This document shows, piece by piece, positions 16,977-24,952 of a DNA stretch of 64,000 bases. The DNA is from Flavobacterium flevense. Lineage in GTDB: Bacteria > Bacteroidota > Bacteroidia > Flavobacteriales > Flavobacteriaceae. Within the stretch, counting starts at the first letter, position 1. Each line of letters starts with the position of its first letter. The stretch spans positions 124,001-188,000 of the forward strand of contig NZ_FRCC01000002.1 of NCBI RefSeq assembly GCF_900142775.1, read 5' to 3'. The translations under genes and the position numbers were made by a program. The notes below the pieces were generated by a model, which had not been told where the DNA came from, made no database searches, and worked only from the letters and a program-made list of their open reading frames with translations.

Positions 16977-18338
16977 ATGAAAACAGGAATTGACGCACTA
17001 TCATTTGACGTAGCCAAACTACATTTACCTATAAAAACATTGGCAGAAGCCAGAAACATAGAACCTGAAAAACTTGAAAAAGGACTGGGTTTACTAAAAA
17101 TGACCTTGCCGGACATGCATCAGGACAGCGTAGTTTTTGCCGCAAATGCCCTGACCAGATTAATCCAGGACAACTCCATTAACTTAAGCGAAATTGCAAG
17201 AATCTATGTAGGAACCGAAAGCGCTATTGACAATGCAAAACCCATTGGTTCTTTTCTTATAGATTTGATGGAACAAAAATTTGGTGAAAATACCTTAGCC
17301 GAATGTGATGTGGTCGATTTCACGTTTGCCTGTATTGGCGGTGTGGATGCTTTGCAAAACTGCCTTGATTTTATCAAATTAAATCCTGATAAAAAAGCCA
17401 TTGTTGTTACTACTGATTTTGCCAAATACGATTTAAATTCCACCGGAGAATACACTCAGGGTGCCGGAGCAACAGCGATGCTAATTACTGTGAACCCAAG
17501 AATCATTGCTTTCGAAAATCATTGGGCAACCAATACTAAAGGTGTTTTTGACTTTTTTAAACCGCATAGAACAGTTTCTAAAGAAGCTATAACCGGAAAT
17601 ACAAATAACGAAGCCTGGTTTGATAATTTAGAAGCCGAAATTGAAATCCACAAAGACCAGCCGGTTTTTGACGGTCAATATTCGAACCAATGTTACATGG
17701 ACAGAACCCGTAATGCTTATTTCTCATTCAAGAAACTAAAACAAACTTCAGATACTTTATACCAATCCTGGAACAGCATTATCATGCACCTGCCGTATTC
17801 ATTCCAAGGTCGCAGAATGCTATCTGAAATTTATGCTTTGGATGCCGAAAATTCCATTATTTCCGGTGAAGAAAATCCTGCTGAATACCAGACTAAACTG
17901 AAAGAAACCAGCAAAACGCCTGAGTACAAAAACTTTGTGGAAGAGAAATTAATGCCTGCCGAATTAGCTTCTTCATTAATTGGAAACTTATACACAGGTT
18001 CCATTTTCATGGGATTCTTGTCGACTTTAGCGCATTTCTATGATTCGGAAAAAGAAATTGCAGGCAACACTTTTGGATTTTTGGCTTACGGAAGTGGTTC
18101 CAAATCAAAAGTATTCGAAGGAATCATTCAGGACGAATGGAAATCGGCTTTAGCCAATGTAAATCTTTTCGAAACGCTGAATAAAAGTTTCGAAATTGAT
18201 TTTAATACCTACGAAAGTCTTCATAAAAAAGAACAAAAACAAAGCGTTCAATCGCCAAAAAACGAATGGATTTTAGATCGAATCGAAAAAGAAATTCCAA
18301 ATCTTATTGGTGCACGTTATTACAAATGGATTGCTTAA
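16977..18338 (+). CDS. Hydroxymethylglutaryl-CoA synthase family protein
   Basis: Condenses acetyl-CoA with acetoacetyl-CoA to HMG-CoA for the mevalonate pathway, the isoprenoid route used by many flavobacteria. Thiolase-fold signatures are present: the catalytic Cys in FTFACIGGVDAL (about residue 115), the TTDFAKYD strand, and a C-terminal GSGSKSKVFEG motif. The start at MKTGIDALSFDVAK is favoured; an ATG six bases earlier is also possible. The length of about 453 residues fits the eukaryote-like HMGS branch. No other mevalonate genes are adjacent, so it stands as a single gene. Confidence 0.92.
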   Translation: MKTGIDALSFDVAKLHLPIKTLAEARNIEPEKLEKGLGLLKMTLPDMHQDSVVFAANALTRLIQDNSINLSEIARIYVGTESAIDNAKPIGSFLIDLMEQKFGENTLAECDVVDFTFACIGGVDALQNCLDFIKLNPDKKAIVVTTDFAKYDLNSTGEYTQGAGATAMLITVNPRIIAFENHWATNTKGVFDFFKPHRTVSKEAITGNTNNEAWFDNLEAEIEIHKDQPVFDGQYSNQCYMDRTRNAYFSFKKLKQTSDTLYQSWNSIIMHLPYSFQGRRMLSEIYALDAENSIISGEENPAEYQTKLKETSKTPEYKNFVEEKLMPAELASSLIGNLYTGSIFMGFLSTLAHFYDSEKEIAGNTFGFLAYGSGSKSKVFEGIIQDEWKSALANVNLFETLNKSFEIDFNTYESLHKKEQKQSVQSPKNEWILDRIEKEIPNLIGARYYKWIA

Positions 18339-18391
18339 ATTTGAGATCATAAATTACTATAATAAAAAACTTTAACCTATACACTTAGTTT

Positions 18392-18461
18392 GTCATTCCG
18401 ACGAAGGAGGAATCTTCGTTGCGTGAGCAGTTTGATGAGATTCCTCCTTCGTCGGAATGAC
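18392..18461. repeat. Dispersed palindrome, gtcattccgacgaagg family (best copy)
   Basis: Perfect 24-bp inverted arms (18392-18415 and 18438-18461) around a 22-base loop containing gcgtgagcag. It lies in the gap between the HMG-CoA synthase and the aminopeptidase genes. Degenerate copies are at 12601-12668 and 21301-21366. As RNA it would form a very stable hairpin but lacks a T-run. Confidence 0.9.
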
Positions 18462-18526
18462 AAGATTGTGGTTATGTCTATTTATAGTACTTAAAAGTTA
18501 AATAATACAAATAAAAACTTTCTCAA

Positions 18527-19819
18527 ATGAAATACCATCAGATTGATCGCCATTTATTTATAAAAAATCGCAGCAAATTTACGGCTCAAATGAAGCCTAA
18601 AAGTGTCGCTGTTTTTAATTCGAACGATATTTATCCAGTGAGTGCCGACAGTACTTTGCCGTTTGCACAACATCGTGACATTTTTTATTTAAGCGGAATC
18701 GATCAGGAGGAAAGTATTTTGCTGCTTTTCCCCGATGCACCTTATGAGCATCAAAAAGAAATGTTGTTCCTGAAAGAAACCAGCGAATTAATCGCTATTT
18801 GGGAAGGGGAAAAACTAACCAAAGAACGTGCTTTTGAAATTTCAGGGATAAAAACGGTTTACTGGCTACAGGATTTCGAAAAAATATTGTTTGAATTAAT
18901 GACTTATTCAGACACTATTTACATCAATACTAACGAACATTACCGTTCGCACGTGGAGACCGAAACCCGCGAAGCCCGTTTTGTAAAATGGTGGAAAGAG
19001 AAATACCCTGCTCATCAGGTAGCTAAAAGTAATCCTATTTTGCAACGCCTTCGTTCGGTAAAAGAAAGTGAAGAACTGGATTTGATTCAGCACGCCTGCA
19101 ACATTACCGAAAAAGGTTTCAGACGTATTCTGGAATTTGTAAAACCAAATGTAATGGAATACGAAATCGAAGCCGAATTGATTCATGAATTCGTTCGCAA
19201 TCGTTCCAAAGGTTTTGCTTACACTCCAATTATCGCATCGGGAAACAACGCTAATGTGTTGCATTATATAGAAAACAACCAGCAATGCAAAGCAGGTGAT
19301 TTGATTTTGCTTGACGTTGCTGCCGAATATGCTAATTATTCCAGCGATTTAACCCGAACTATTCCCGTTTCCGGACGCTATTCTGAAAGACAAAAAGCAG
19401 TTTATAATGCTGTTTTAAGAGTAAAAAAGGAAGCTACTAAAATGCTGACTCCGGGAACAAACTGGAAGCAATATCATGTAGAAGTGGGTAAAATCATGAC
19501 TTCCGAATTATTAGGCTTGGCACTCATAGACAAAGCCGATGTACAAAATGAAAATCCGGACTGGCCGGCTTACAAAAAATATTTCATGCACGGCACCTCG
19601 CACCACATGGGACTCGACACGCATGATTACGGACTTTTAACGGAGCCAATGCAAGCCAATATGGTTTTTACCGTTGAACCGGGAATCTACATTCCTGCAG
19701 AAGGTTTTGGAATCCGGATTGAGGATGATGTAGTCATTCAGGCAACGGGAGAACCATTTAATCTGATGAAAAACATTCCTATAGAAGTCGAGGAAATTGA
19801 ACATTTAATGAATTCCTGA
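18527..19819 (+). CDS. Xaa-Pro aminopeptidase (M24 family)
   Basis: Cleaves N-terminal residues preceding proline, in peptide turnover. The 430-residue protein has an N-terminal creatinase-like domain (residues about 1-165) and a C-terminal pita-bread metallopeptidase domain. The dinuclear-metal ligands are visible: Asp in LLDVAAEYANYSSDLTRT (two Asp), His in HGTSHHMGLDTHD, Glu in FTVEPGIY, and Glu in IRIEDDVV. It matches PepP-type aminopeptidase P. It is flanked by palindromic repeats on both sides and appears monocistronic. Confidence 0.94.
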   Translation: MKYHQIDRHLFIKNRSKFTAQMKPKSVAVFNSNDIYPVSADSTLPFAQHRDIFYLSGIDQEESILLLFPDAPYEHQKEMLFLKETSELIAIWEGEKLTKERAFEISGIKTVYWLQDFEKILFELMTYSDTIYINTNEHYRSHVETETREARFVKWWKEKYPAHQVAKSNPILQRLRSVKESEELDLIQHACNITEKGFRRILEFVKPNVMEYEIEAELIHEFVRNRSKGFAYTPIIASGNNANVLHYIENNQQCKAGDLILLDVAAEYANYSSDLTRTIPVSGRYSERQKAVYNAVLRVKKEATKMLTPGTNWKQYHVEVGKIMTSELLGLALIDKADVQNENPDWPAYKKYFMHGTSHHMGLDTHDYGLLTEPMQANMVFTVEPGIYIPAEGFGIRIEDDVVIQATGEPFNLMKNIPIEVEEIEHLMNS

Positions 19820-20027
19820 TTGAGAGAATAGAATCATATGACTGTCTGCTAAGCGGACTAAATAAAAAAAACAGACCACAGATGACACAGATTGAACCGA
19901 TAAAAACGGATTTTTATAGCCCTTTGTAAATCACAATCTGCGATAATCCGTTAAATCAGTTTCATCAGTGTGCTATTCTCAAGGATTGGGTTAAAAAACG
20001 GATAGTCATATACAATAAAGAAAATAG

Positions 20028-20056
20028 ACGGTTTACGAAAGTGAGCCGTTTTTTTA
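20028..20056 (+). terminator. Possible terminator downstream of the aminopeptidase gene
   Basis: A 9-bp stem including G-T pairs (acggtttac with gtgagccgt), a gaaa tetraloop, and a following run of seven or more T. It is about 210 bases after the stop codon. Confidence 0.65.
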
Positions 20057-20083
20057 TTGCTTCGAGTTGGTGAAAAATATTTT

Positions 20084-20263
20084 AACCCGGTGGGTGTAAT
20101 TATCAAAAACGTCAATTCGATTTTTTGCGTAATGAAATGGAGTGAAAATGTATCGAGAATCGTTTTTGATAATGATTTTTCTTGTTCTCGATACAATCCC
20201 GTCCGAAAACGGGATTACTCGAACTGACGAAAAATTATCATCAAAAACTAATTACACCCAACG
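20084..20263. repeat. Element with terminal inverted repeats, copy B (intact, about 180 bp)
   Basis: The left terminus AACCCGGTGGGTGTAATTA (20084-20102) and right terminus TAATTACACCCAACG (20249-20263) are inverted. The interior shares long identical stretches with copy A (tgtatcgagaa, cccgtccgaaaacggga, ctcgaactgacgaaaaatta). It contains no open frame of note and resembles a miniature non-coding element. Confidence 0.85.
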
Positions 20264-20310
20264 TTATAAAAAATCTGCGAATCTGCGGTTGATTTTATTT
20301 GCTCCTTTTT

Positions 20311-20396
20311 TGGGTGCATCCCTGCGGGTCGGGTTATCCGCTGTATCTTTTATCTCGTTCTTAAAAACGAGATAAAAGGATGCCGCTCCTACCCCT
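20311..20396 (-). repeat. Dispersed hairpin-family member R2
   Basis: Read on the minus strand it gives gcatccttttatctcg...cgagataaaagatacagcggataacccg, the same arrangement as R3. The perfect 13-bp stem is at 20347-20359 and 20366-20378. It sits 80 bases upstream of the AIM24-like gene. Confidence 0.8.
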
Positions 20397-20477
20397 TGCA
20401 CAAAATCAGTACCATTGAAATCTAGTGTAAATTTTGTAAATTTAGCTTTCAAAAAAAAATCAATAAACAATATAAAG

Positions 20478-21278
20478 ATGCAAGCACACGAAATAGATTA
20501 TCAGATTTTTGGAGAAGAAATGCAATATGTCGAAATCGAACTTGATCCACAGGAAATAGTCATTGCCGAATCAGGGAGCTTTATGATGATGGATAACAAC
20601 ATTCAGATGCAAACTATTTTTGGCGACGGATCCCAACAACAATCGGGGATTTTTGACAAACTTTTAAGCGCCGGAAAAAGAGTTCTTACAGGCGAAAGTC
20701 TTTTTATGACCGCTTTTATCAATCAAAATTATGGCAAAGCCAAAGTGTCTTTTGCCTCCCCTTATCCCGGTAAAATTCTCCCGATTGATTTAACCCAATT
20801 CAACGGAAAATTCATTTGCCAGAAAAGTTCGTTTTTATGTGCTGCCAAAGGTGTTGCAGTAGGAATTGAATTCTCCAGAAAGCTGGGTCGCGGACTCTTT
20901 GGTGGGGAAGGTTTCATCATGCAAAAAATTGAAGGCGACGGAATGGCATTTGTACATTCAGGAGGAACAATGGCTAAGAAAGAATTAAAAGCCGGTGAAA
21001 TCCTAAAAGTCGATACCGGTTGTATTATAGGATTTACCCAGGATATTGATTATGACATTGAATTTATTGGCGGAATCAGAAATTCGATTTTTGGAGGCGA
21101 AGGTTTGTTTTATGCCACACTTCGAGGTCCGGGAACAGTTTACATACAATCCCTTCCTTTTAGCCGCCTTGCCGACAGAATTATTGCCTCAGCTCCAAAA
21201 GCTGGTGGAGAAAGTCGTGGAGAAGGTAGTTTACTAGGCGGATTAGGAAATTTACTCGATGGTGATAATCGATTTTAG
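20478..21278 (+). CDS. TIGR00266/AIM24 family protein
   Basis: About 266 residues starting MQAHEIDYQIFGEEMQYVEIEL, the normal start of this family (related to mitochondrial AIM24); the longer in-frame upstream extension is unconserved. The family core is clear: LDPQEIVIAESGSFMMMD, a beta-rich body, GRGLFGGEGFIMQKIEGDG, SGGTMAKKELKAGEILKVDTGCI, and the second glycine-rich block NSIFGGEGLFYATLRGPGTVYIQSLPF. The C-terminal tail is Gly/Ser-rich. The biochemical function of bacterial members is not established. It is monocistronic between repeats. Confidence 0.88.
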   Translation: MQAHEIDYQIFGEEMQYVEIELDPQEIVIAESGSFMMMDNNIQMQTIFGDGSQQQSGIFDKLLSAGKRVLTGESLFMTAFINQNYGKAKVSFASPYPGKILPIDLTQFNGKFICQKSSFLCAAKGVAVGIEFSRKLGRGLFGGEGFIMQKIEGDGMAFVHSGGTMAKKELKAGEILKVDTGCIIGFTQDIDYDIEFIGGIRNSIFGGEGLFYATLRGPGTVYIQSLPFSRLADRIIASAPKAGGESRGEGSLLGGLGNLLDGDNRF

Positions 21279-21300
21279 TCTCTATTTCACACTTCCTTTT

Positions 21301-21366
21301 GTCATTCCGACGAAGGAGGAATCTCATTAGTTATTCCCGTTGTGTGATTTCTCCTTCGTCGAAATA
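21301..21366. repeat. Dispersed palindrome, gtcattccgacgaagg family (degenerate copy)
   Basis: The left arm (21301-21324) is identical to the 18392 copy. The right arm (gatttctccttcgtcgaaata) has several mismatches. It separates the AIM24-like gene from the convergent AbiH gene. Confidence 0.85.
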
Positions 21367-21388
21367 TAACAAAATCATTATCATAATA

Positions 21389-22585
21389 TCAGTAAACAAT
21401 TTGATGTTTATACAATATTTGTTTAAACTCTTTTTCAAGATTTCCATCATTCAATTCAACAAAACAAAGCCTGTTCTCTCTATTCATTCTTGAAATAATT
21501 TTCTCGTCAATAATACTTAATAAATTTTTAATTTTTCCCGCTTTATCATTATTATCATAATAAAAAACACATATTTTGGATTTATTTAATTTGTCTTGTT
21601 CTAAAAATCTGAACAACTCTAAAATATATTCCTTATCTGACTTATCTAAAGAATGTCCAACTATATAAAAAAAAGTTTCTTCATCATATAAAGTATTAAC
21701 TTTTGGAAAATCAACAAATTTCTTATTAGAGTTTTTCTTTATTTTTTGATAATATTTTGTAAAACCATAAGGTTTAAATTGTTTTAATTCATCTAAGATA
21801 TCACTAACCCCAAGAACTAAATTCTGTTCCTGAGAGTCCTCATTTATTTCCCCATGTAAATAAACCACTTTTGATTTATCAACTTTATAAATATTTTCTA
21901 AAGTTGGAGTATAATTGAAAGTATAAATTTCATCAATTAAATGAAATGAAATTGATGATTTGTGAATTATTTCAAGATAAAAATTTCCCACCACATCTAC
22001 TAAATAACGATTAAAAATCACAATAAAATCTTCAAATGATTTTGACAAATCTTCTAATATTAACTTCATTTCAATCGAAAATCTTCTTTTGTTAAAATAT
22101 CTATCCTGCAACTTTACAATTCTATTTGAAATAATCTTAATAACACCTAACATTTCAAGATCAGTATATTCGTCAGAACTAATTTCAATATAATTTTCTT
22201 TTAAATTCAGTTTACTTACATTTCCAGAAAAATAGTTTAATTTATTTAAAATAACTTCAATTTCTATTTCAAAATCAATCCAAGTATCTATTTCTGTAAC
22301 ATTTTTAAAATATTTATACCAAGGATTTATTTTCAACAATTCATCTATTCGTTCAATTTTTGAATTATCAAATTTAATTTGTTCCACATTATAATTTTCA
22401 ATAATTGAATTAAAATCGTGTGGAAATCTATCTTTATAAAATCTACCAAATAAATCTGAAAAAGCAACTTCATCTTTAAACTGAAACTTTTCAATTGTCT
22501 CCATTATTGCAATAAAATGATGATATTTTGTCGGTAAATAATGAAATAAATCAAACCCGTTTCCTGTAATTAAAATTTTACTCAT
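21389..22585 (-). CDS. AbiH-family abortive infection protein
   Basis: Predicted phage-defence protein of the AbiH family (first described on lactococcal plasmids). The start is taken at MSKILITGNGFDLFHYLPTKY, the hallmark N-terminus with its nucleotide-binding-like GNGFDL motif. Further family signatures are FNYTPTLENIY followed by VVYLHGEI, and near the C-terminus YIVGHSLDKSDKEYI. At about 398 residues it is full length. It is visibly more AT-rich than neighbouring genes and is bracketed by two different dispersed repeats (21301 and 22707), consistent with acquisition. No partner gene is adjacent, so it probably acts as a single-gene system. Confidence 0.88.
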   Translation of the reverse strand: MSKILITGNGFDLFHYLPTKYHHFIAIMETIEKFQFKDEVAFSDLFGRFYKDRFPHDFNSIIENYNVEQIKFDNSKIERIDELLKINPWYKYFKNVTEIDTWIDFEIEIEVILNKLNYFSGNVSKLNLKENYIEISSDEYTDLEMLGVIKIISNRIVKLQDRYFNKRRFSIEMKLILEDLSKSFEDFIVIFNRYLVDVVGNFYLEIIHKSSISFHLIDEIYTFNYTPTLENIYKVDKSKVVYLHGEINEDSQEQNLVLGVSDILDELKQFKPYGFTKYYQKIKKNSNKKFVDFPKVNTLYDEETFFYIVGHSLDKSDKEYILELFRFLEQDKLNKSKICVFYYDNNDKAGKIKNLLSIIDEKIISRMNRENRLCFVELNDGNLEKEFKQILYKHQIVY

Positions 22586-22706
22586 ATCTAAAAATCCTTT
22601 TCTCAAATATACTTACTTTTATTACAAATAAGAGATTAGATATTTACGCAAAGGAAATTCTTATCAACAAGTTTAAAAACATTCATAAGAGAACAAAACG
22701 AAATTG

Positions 22707-22789
22707 CTAGCCCCGATTGAAGCGACATCCTTTTATCTCGTTTTTAAGAACGAGATAAAAGATATAGCGAAAAGCGGGAGGAATCGGGA
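22707..22789 (+). repeat. Dispersed hairpin-family member R3
   Basis: gctagccccgatt...gacatcc precedes a perfect 13-bp stem (22730-22742 with 22749-22761, cttttatctcgtt). The trailing flank is gatatagcg...gcggga. It lies between the AbiH and ferritin genes. Confidence 0.85.
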
Positions 22790-22823
22790 ATAATACGGTA
22801 ATTTTCTGCTGCTAAAAACACAA

Positions 22824-22861
22824 AAAATCCCTTACTAACTTTTACGTCAGTAAGGGATTTT
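22824..22861 (-). terminator. Terminator of the ferritin gene
   Basis: A perfect 13-bp stem (AAAATCCCTTACT with AGTAAGGGATTTT) with a 12-base loop, 23 bases after the ferritin stop codon, with a T-run on the minus strand. Confidence 0.85.
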
Positions 22862-22883
22862 CAACTTTATTACTTGGTTTTTA

Positions 22884-23402
22884 TTATCCAATTTTAGCAA
22901 TCTGCACATCTAATGCAAATTTTCCTGTAGCTTCATTTTCGTTGATTAATTCGAAAAGTTCTAAAGCTCTGCGTGCATTTTTCTCTTCTTCTCTTTGCTC
23001 AGCAACATACCACATCATAAAATCTTCTGTAGCATAATCGTTTTCGGCTCTGCATTTTGCAATTACTTTATTGATGGCCTTAGTTACAGCGATTTCGTTT
23101 TGTAAAGCGATGTCAAAAACCTCTCTAAAAGAAGCAAATTCCTGTTGTACTTCAGGAACAGAAGGCGTAATTGCAATTCCGCCCATATCAGTGATATATT
23201 TAAATACTTTTAAAAAGTGTTCGCGCTCTTCTTCTGCTTGTTTGTATAAATATTCTGCAGTATTTACAAAACCGTTTCTGTCTAACCAAGCCGCCATTGC
23301 TAAATATTTATTAGAAGCATCGCTCTCAATTTTAGCTTGTAAGTTTAATATTTGTTCAATTCCTTCGGATAACGAAGTACTTGTTCTTAGTAAATCTTTC
23401 AT
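22884..23402 (-). CDS. Non-heme ferritin
   Basis: Iron storage protein of the ferritin-like four-helix-bundle fold, oxidising Fe2+ and storing it as a mineral core. The 172-residue length is typical. Ferroxidase ligands can be placed at the Glu of NLQAKIESDASNKYLAMAAW, the Glu/His pair in EEEREHFLKVFKY, and the Glu of QNEIAVTKAINK and WYVAEQREEEKNARRALE. The sequence GFVNTAEYLYKQAEEEREHF is typical of bacterial FtnA. Single gene with its own terminator; regulation is not visible. Confidence 0.92.
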   Translation of the reverse strand: MKDLLRTSTSLSEGIEQILNLQAKIESDASNKYLAMAAWLDRNGFVNTAEYLYKQAEEEREHFLKVFKYITDMGGIAITPSVPEVQQEFASFREVFDIALQNEIAVTKAINKVIAKCRAENDYATEDFMMWYVAEQREEEKNARRALELFELINENEATGKFALDVQIAKIG

Positions 23403-23488
23403 GACTTTTATGTTTTAGATAGTAAATTTACAAAAAACACAAGAAAAAGACCAAAAGCAGGAGAAATTTGTATTTATTCTAAGTAAAA

Positions 23489-23848
23489 TCAAATAAGATG
23501 AGGAGTGGTCAAAATATCACATAACATGGAATGCAGACTCAAAGTGAATTTGGTACCATTTAATAATTCTCTAAGCTGAACTATTTCGCAGATGTTTAGT
23601 TTGTGGGAAAAATTTCTTTTAGTGGTTTCTATCAGTTGTGCATCGGACTGATCTGATAAGTCATAAAGCATGTCAAGAATATTAACACTGTTCACTTTTC
23701 TTTGAAAAATCAAAAAATCCTGGATTTTATAGGTAGAAAAAGTATCTGCAAAGTTAATTATGATACTGTTAGTCACATCACATTGATAGCTATAGCCTTT
23801 TTCTGTCTCAAATAAAACGTTAGTTGTTAAATCACTTATCTGCTTCAT
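23489..23848 (-). CDS. Hypothetical protein (about 119 aa)
   Basis: Not recognised. The start is placed at MKQISDLTTNVLFET; an ATG 24 bases upstream is also available. The protein is soluble, with an N-terminal beta-rich part (GYSYQCDVTNSIIINFADTF), a middle KIQDFLIFQRKVNSVNILDML helix region, and two conserved-looking Cys (CDVTN, CEIVQ). It has no signal peptide. It lies upstream of ferritin on the same strand but with an 87-base gap. Base composition is normal for the window, which supports a real gene. Confidence 0.6.
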   Translation of the reverse strand: MKQISDLTTNVLFETEKGYSYQCDVTNSIIINFADTFSTYKIQDFLIFQRKVNSVNILDMLYDLSDQSDAQLIETTKRNFSHKLNICEIVQLRELLNGTKFTLSLHSMLCDILTTPHLI

Positions 23849-24014
23849 CTTCCTAAAATAATTATGGTGCAAATTTATAGAATTAAAATCGATTTTGCTA
23901 CTAATTAAGACTCATTTAAAATAACAAATATGACATTTAGCGTTAAAAATTAGTGTTCGATTTCATTATTTAGAAAAAGTCTTACTCTTTCATCGTTTAT
24001 ATTTTTTTATTTTT

Positions 24015-24818
24015 GTGTTATATAAATCCTCAGCATTGAAACGTACTCAGTTTAAAAATACCAGCATCTCCTATACCGATACCTGCAAGGGAACAGCTAT
24101 TGTGCTCCTACATGGTTTTTTAGAAAACAAATCGATGTGGGATGCTTTTGTTCCTGAATTTTCTAAAAAAAACCGCATCATCACCATTGATTTATTGGGT
24201 CATGGGGAAACGGAATGTATGGGTTATGTGCATTCGATGGAAAAAAATGCGGAGATTGTTCATGCTGTTTTAACCGAATTGCGTATCCGAAAAGCCATTT
24301 TTGTGGGACATTCTATGGGTGGTTATGTGGCTTTGGCTTTCGCCGAAATGTATCCGGATTACATCAAAGGACTGGTTTTACTGAATTCTACTTCCAGAGC
24401 CGACAGCGATGAAAGAAAAGCCAACCGGGATCGCGCTATTAAAGCGGTAAAACAATCTTTTGCCAATTTTATTTCGCTTTCTATTGCCAATTTGTTTAGC
24501 GAAGAAAACCGGGAGCGATTAAAAGAAAGTATCGAATTAGTCAAAAAAGAAGCTTTAAAAACTCCGCTTCAAGGAATTGTTGCTTCGCTGGAAGGAATGA
24601 AAATAAGAATGGACAGAGAAGTGTTACTGCATTTAACACAATATCCAAAAATGCTGATTTTGGGCAAAAAAGACCCTGTTTTGCCTTACGAAGAAACCAA
24701 AGAACAAATTGAAGAAACAGCGGTTGAACTGGTTACTTTTCCTGACGGACACATGAGTTCTATTGAAAACGAAGCTGAATTAACTAAGGTTTTATTGGAG
24801 TTTTTTAAGAGGGTTTAA
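24015..24818 (+). CDS. Alpha/beta hydrolase
   Basis: Serine hydrolase of the alpha/beta fold, substrate unknown. The oxyanion segment LLHGFLENKSMW is at about residues 32-43. The nucleophile elbow GHSMGG is at about residue 100, with the acid in LGKKDPVLPYEET and the His in PDGHMSS near the C-terminus. No ATG exists near the start. The frame opens with GTG at 24015, which overlaps a TATTTTTG promoter-like box (24008-24015). A TTG at 24036 (protein beginning MKRTQFKNTS) would leave a short leader and may be the true start. Confidence 0.9.
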   Translation: MLYKSSALKRTQFKNTSISYTDTCKGTAIVLLHGFLENKSMWDAFVPEFSKKNRIITIDLLGHGETECMGYVHSMEKNAEIVHAVLTELRIRKAIFVGHSMGGYVALAFAEMYPDYIKGLVLLNSTSRADSDERKANRDRAIKAVKQSFANFISLSIANLFSEENRERLKESIELVKKEALKTPLQGIVASLEGMKIRMDREVLLHLTQYPKMLILGKKDPVLPYEETKEQIEETAVELVTFPDGHMSSIENEAELTKVLLEFFKRV

Positions 24819-24952
24819 TTTCACTATTTAACCGCAAATTACACAAATTAGCGCAGATTTAAGCATCGTTTTCATTTATGAAAATAACTTATCTGAACTT
24901 TTTTTTTCTTCTAATTTGAGAAAAACTTATATGCCTTATATGTTTAAAAAAA

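Larger units (their letters stand above)
19820..20477. other. Gene-free gap with terminator and repeats
   Basis: No credible gene. It holds a diverged inverted motif (ccacagatgacacagatt around 19878, mirrored near 19935-19970), the aminopeptidase terminator, the complete 180-bp element copy B, and a hairpin-family member in reverse orientation. The last 80 bases before the next gene are AT-rich leader. Confidence 0.75.
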
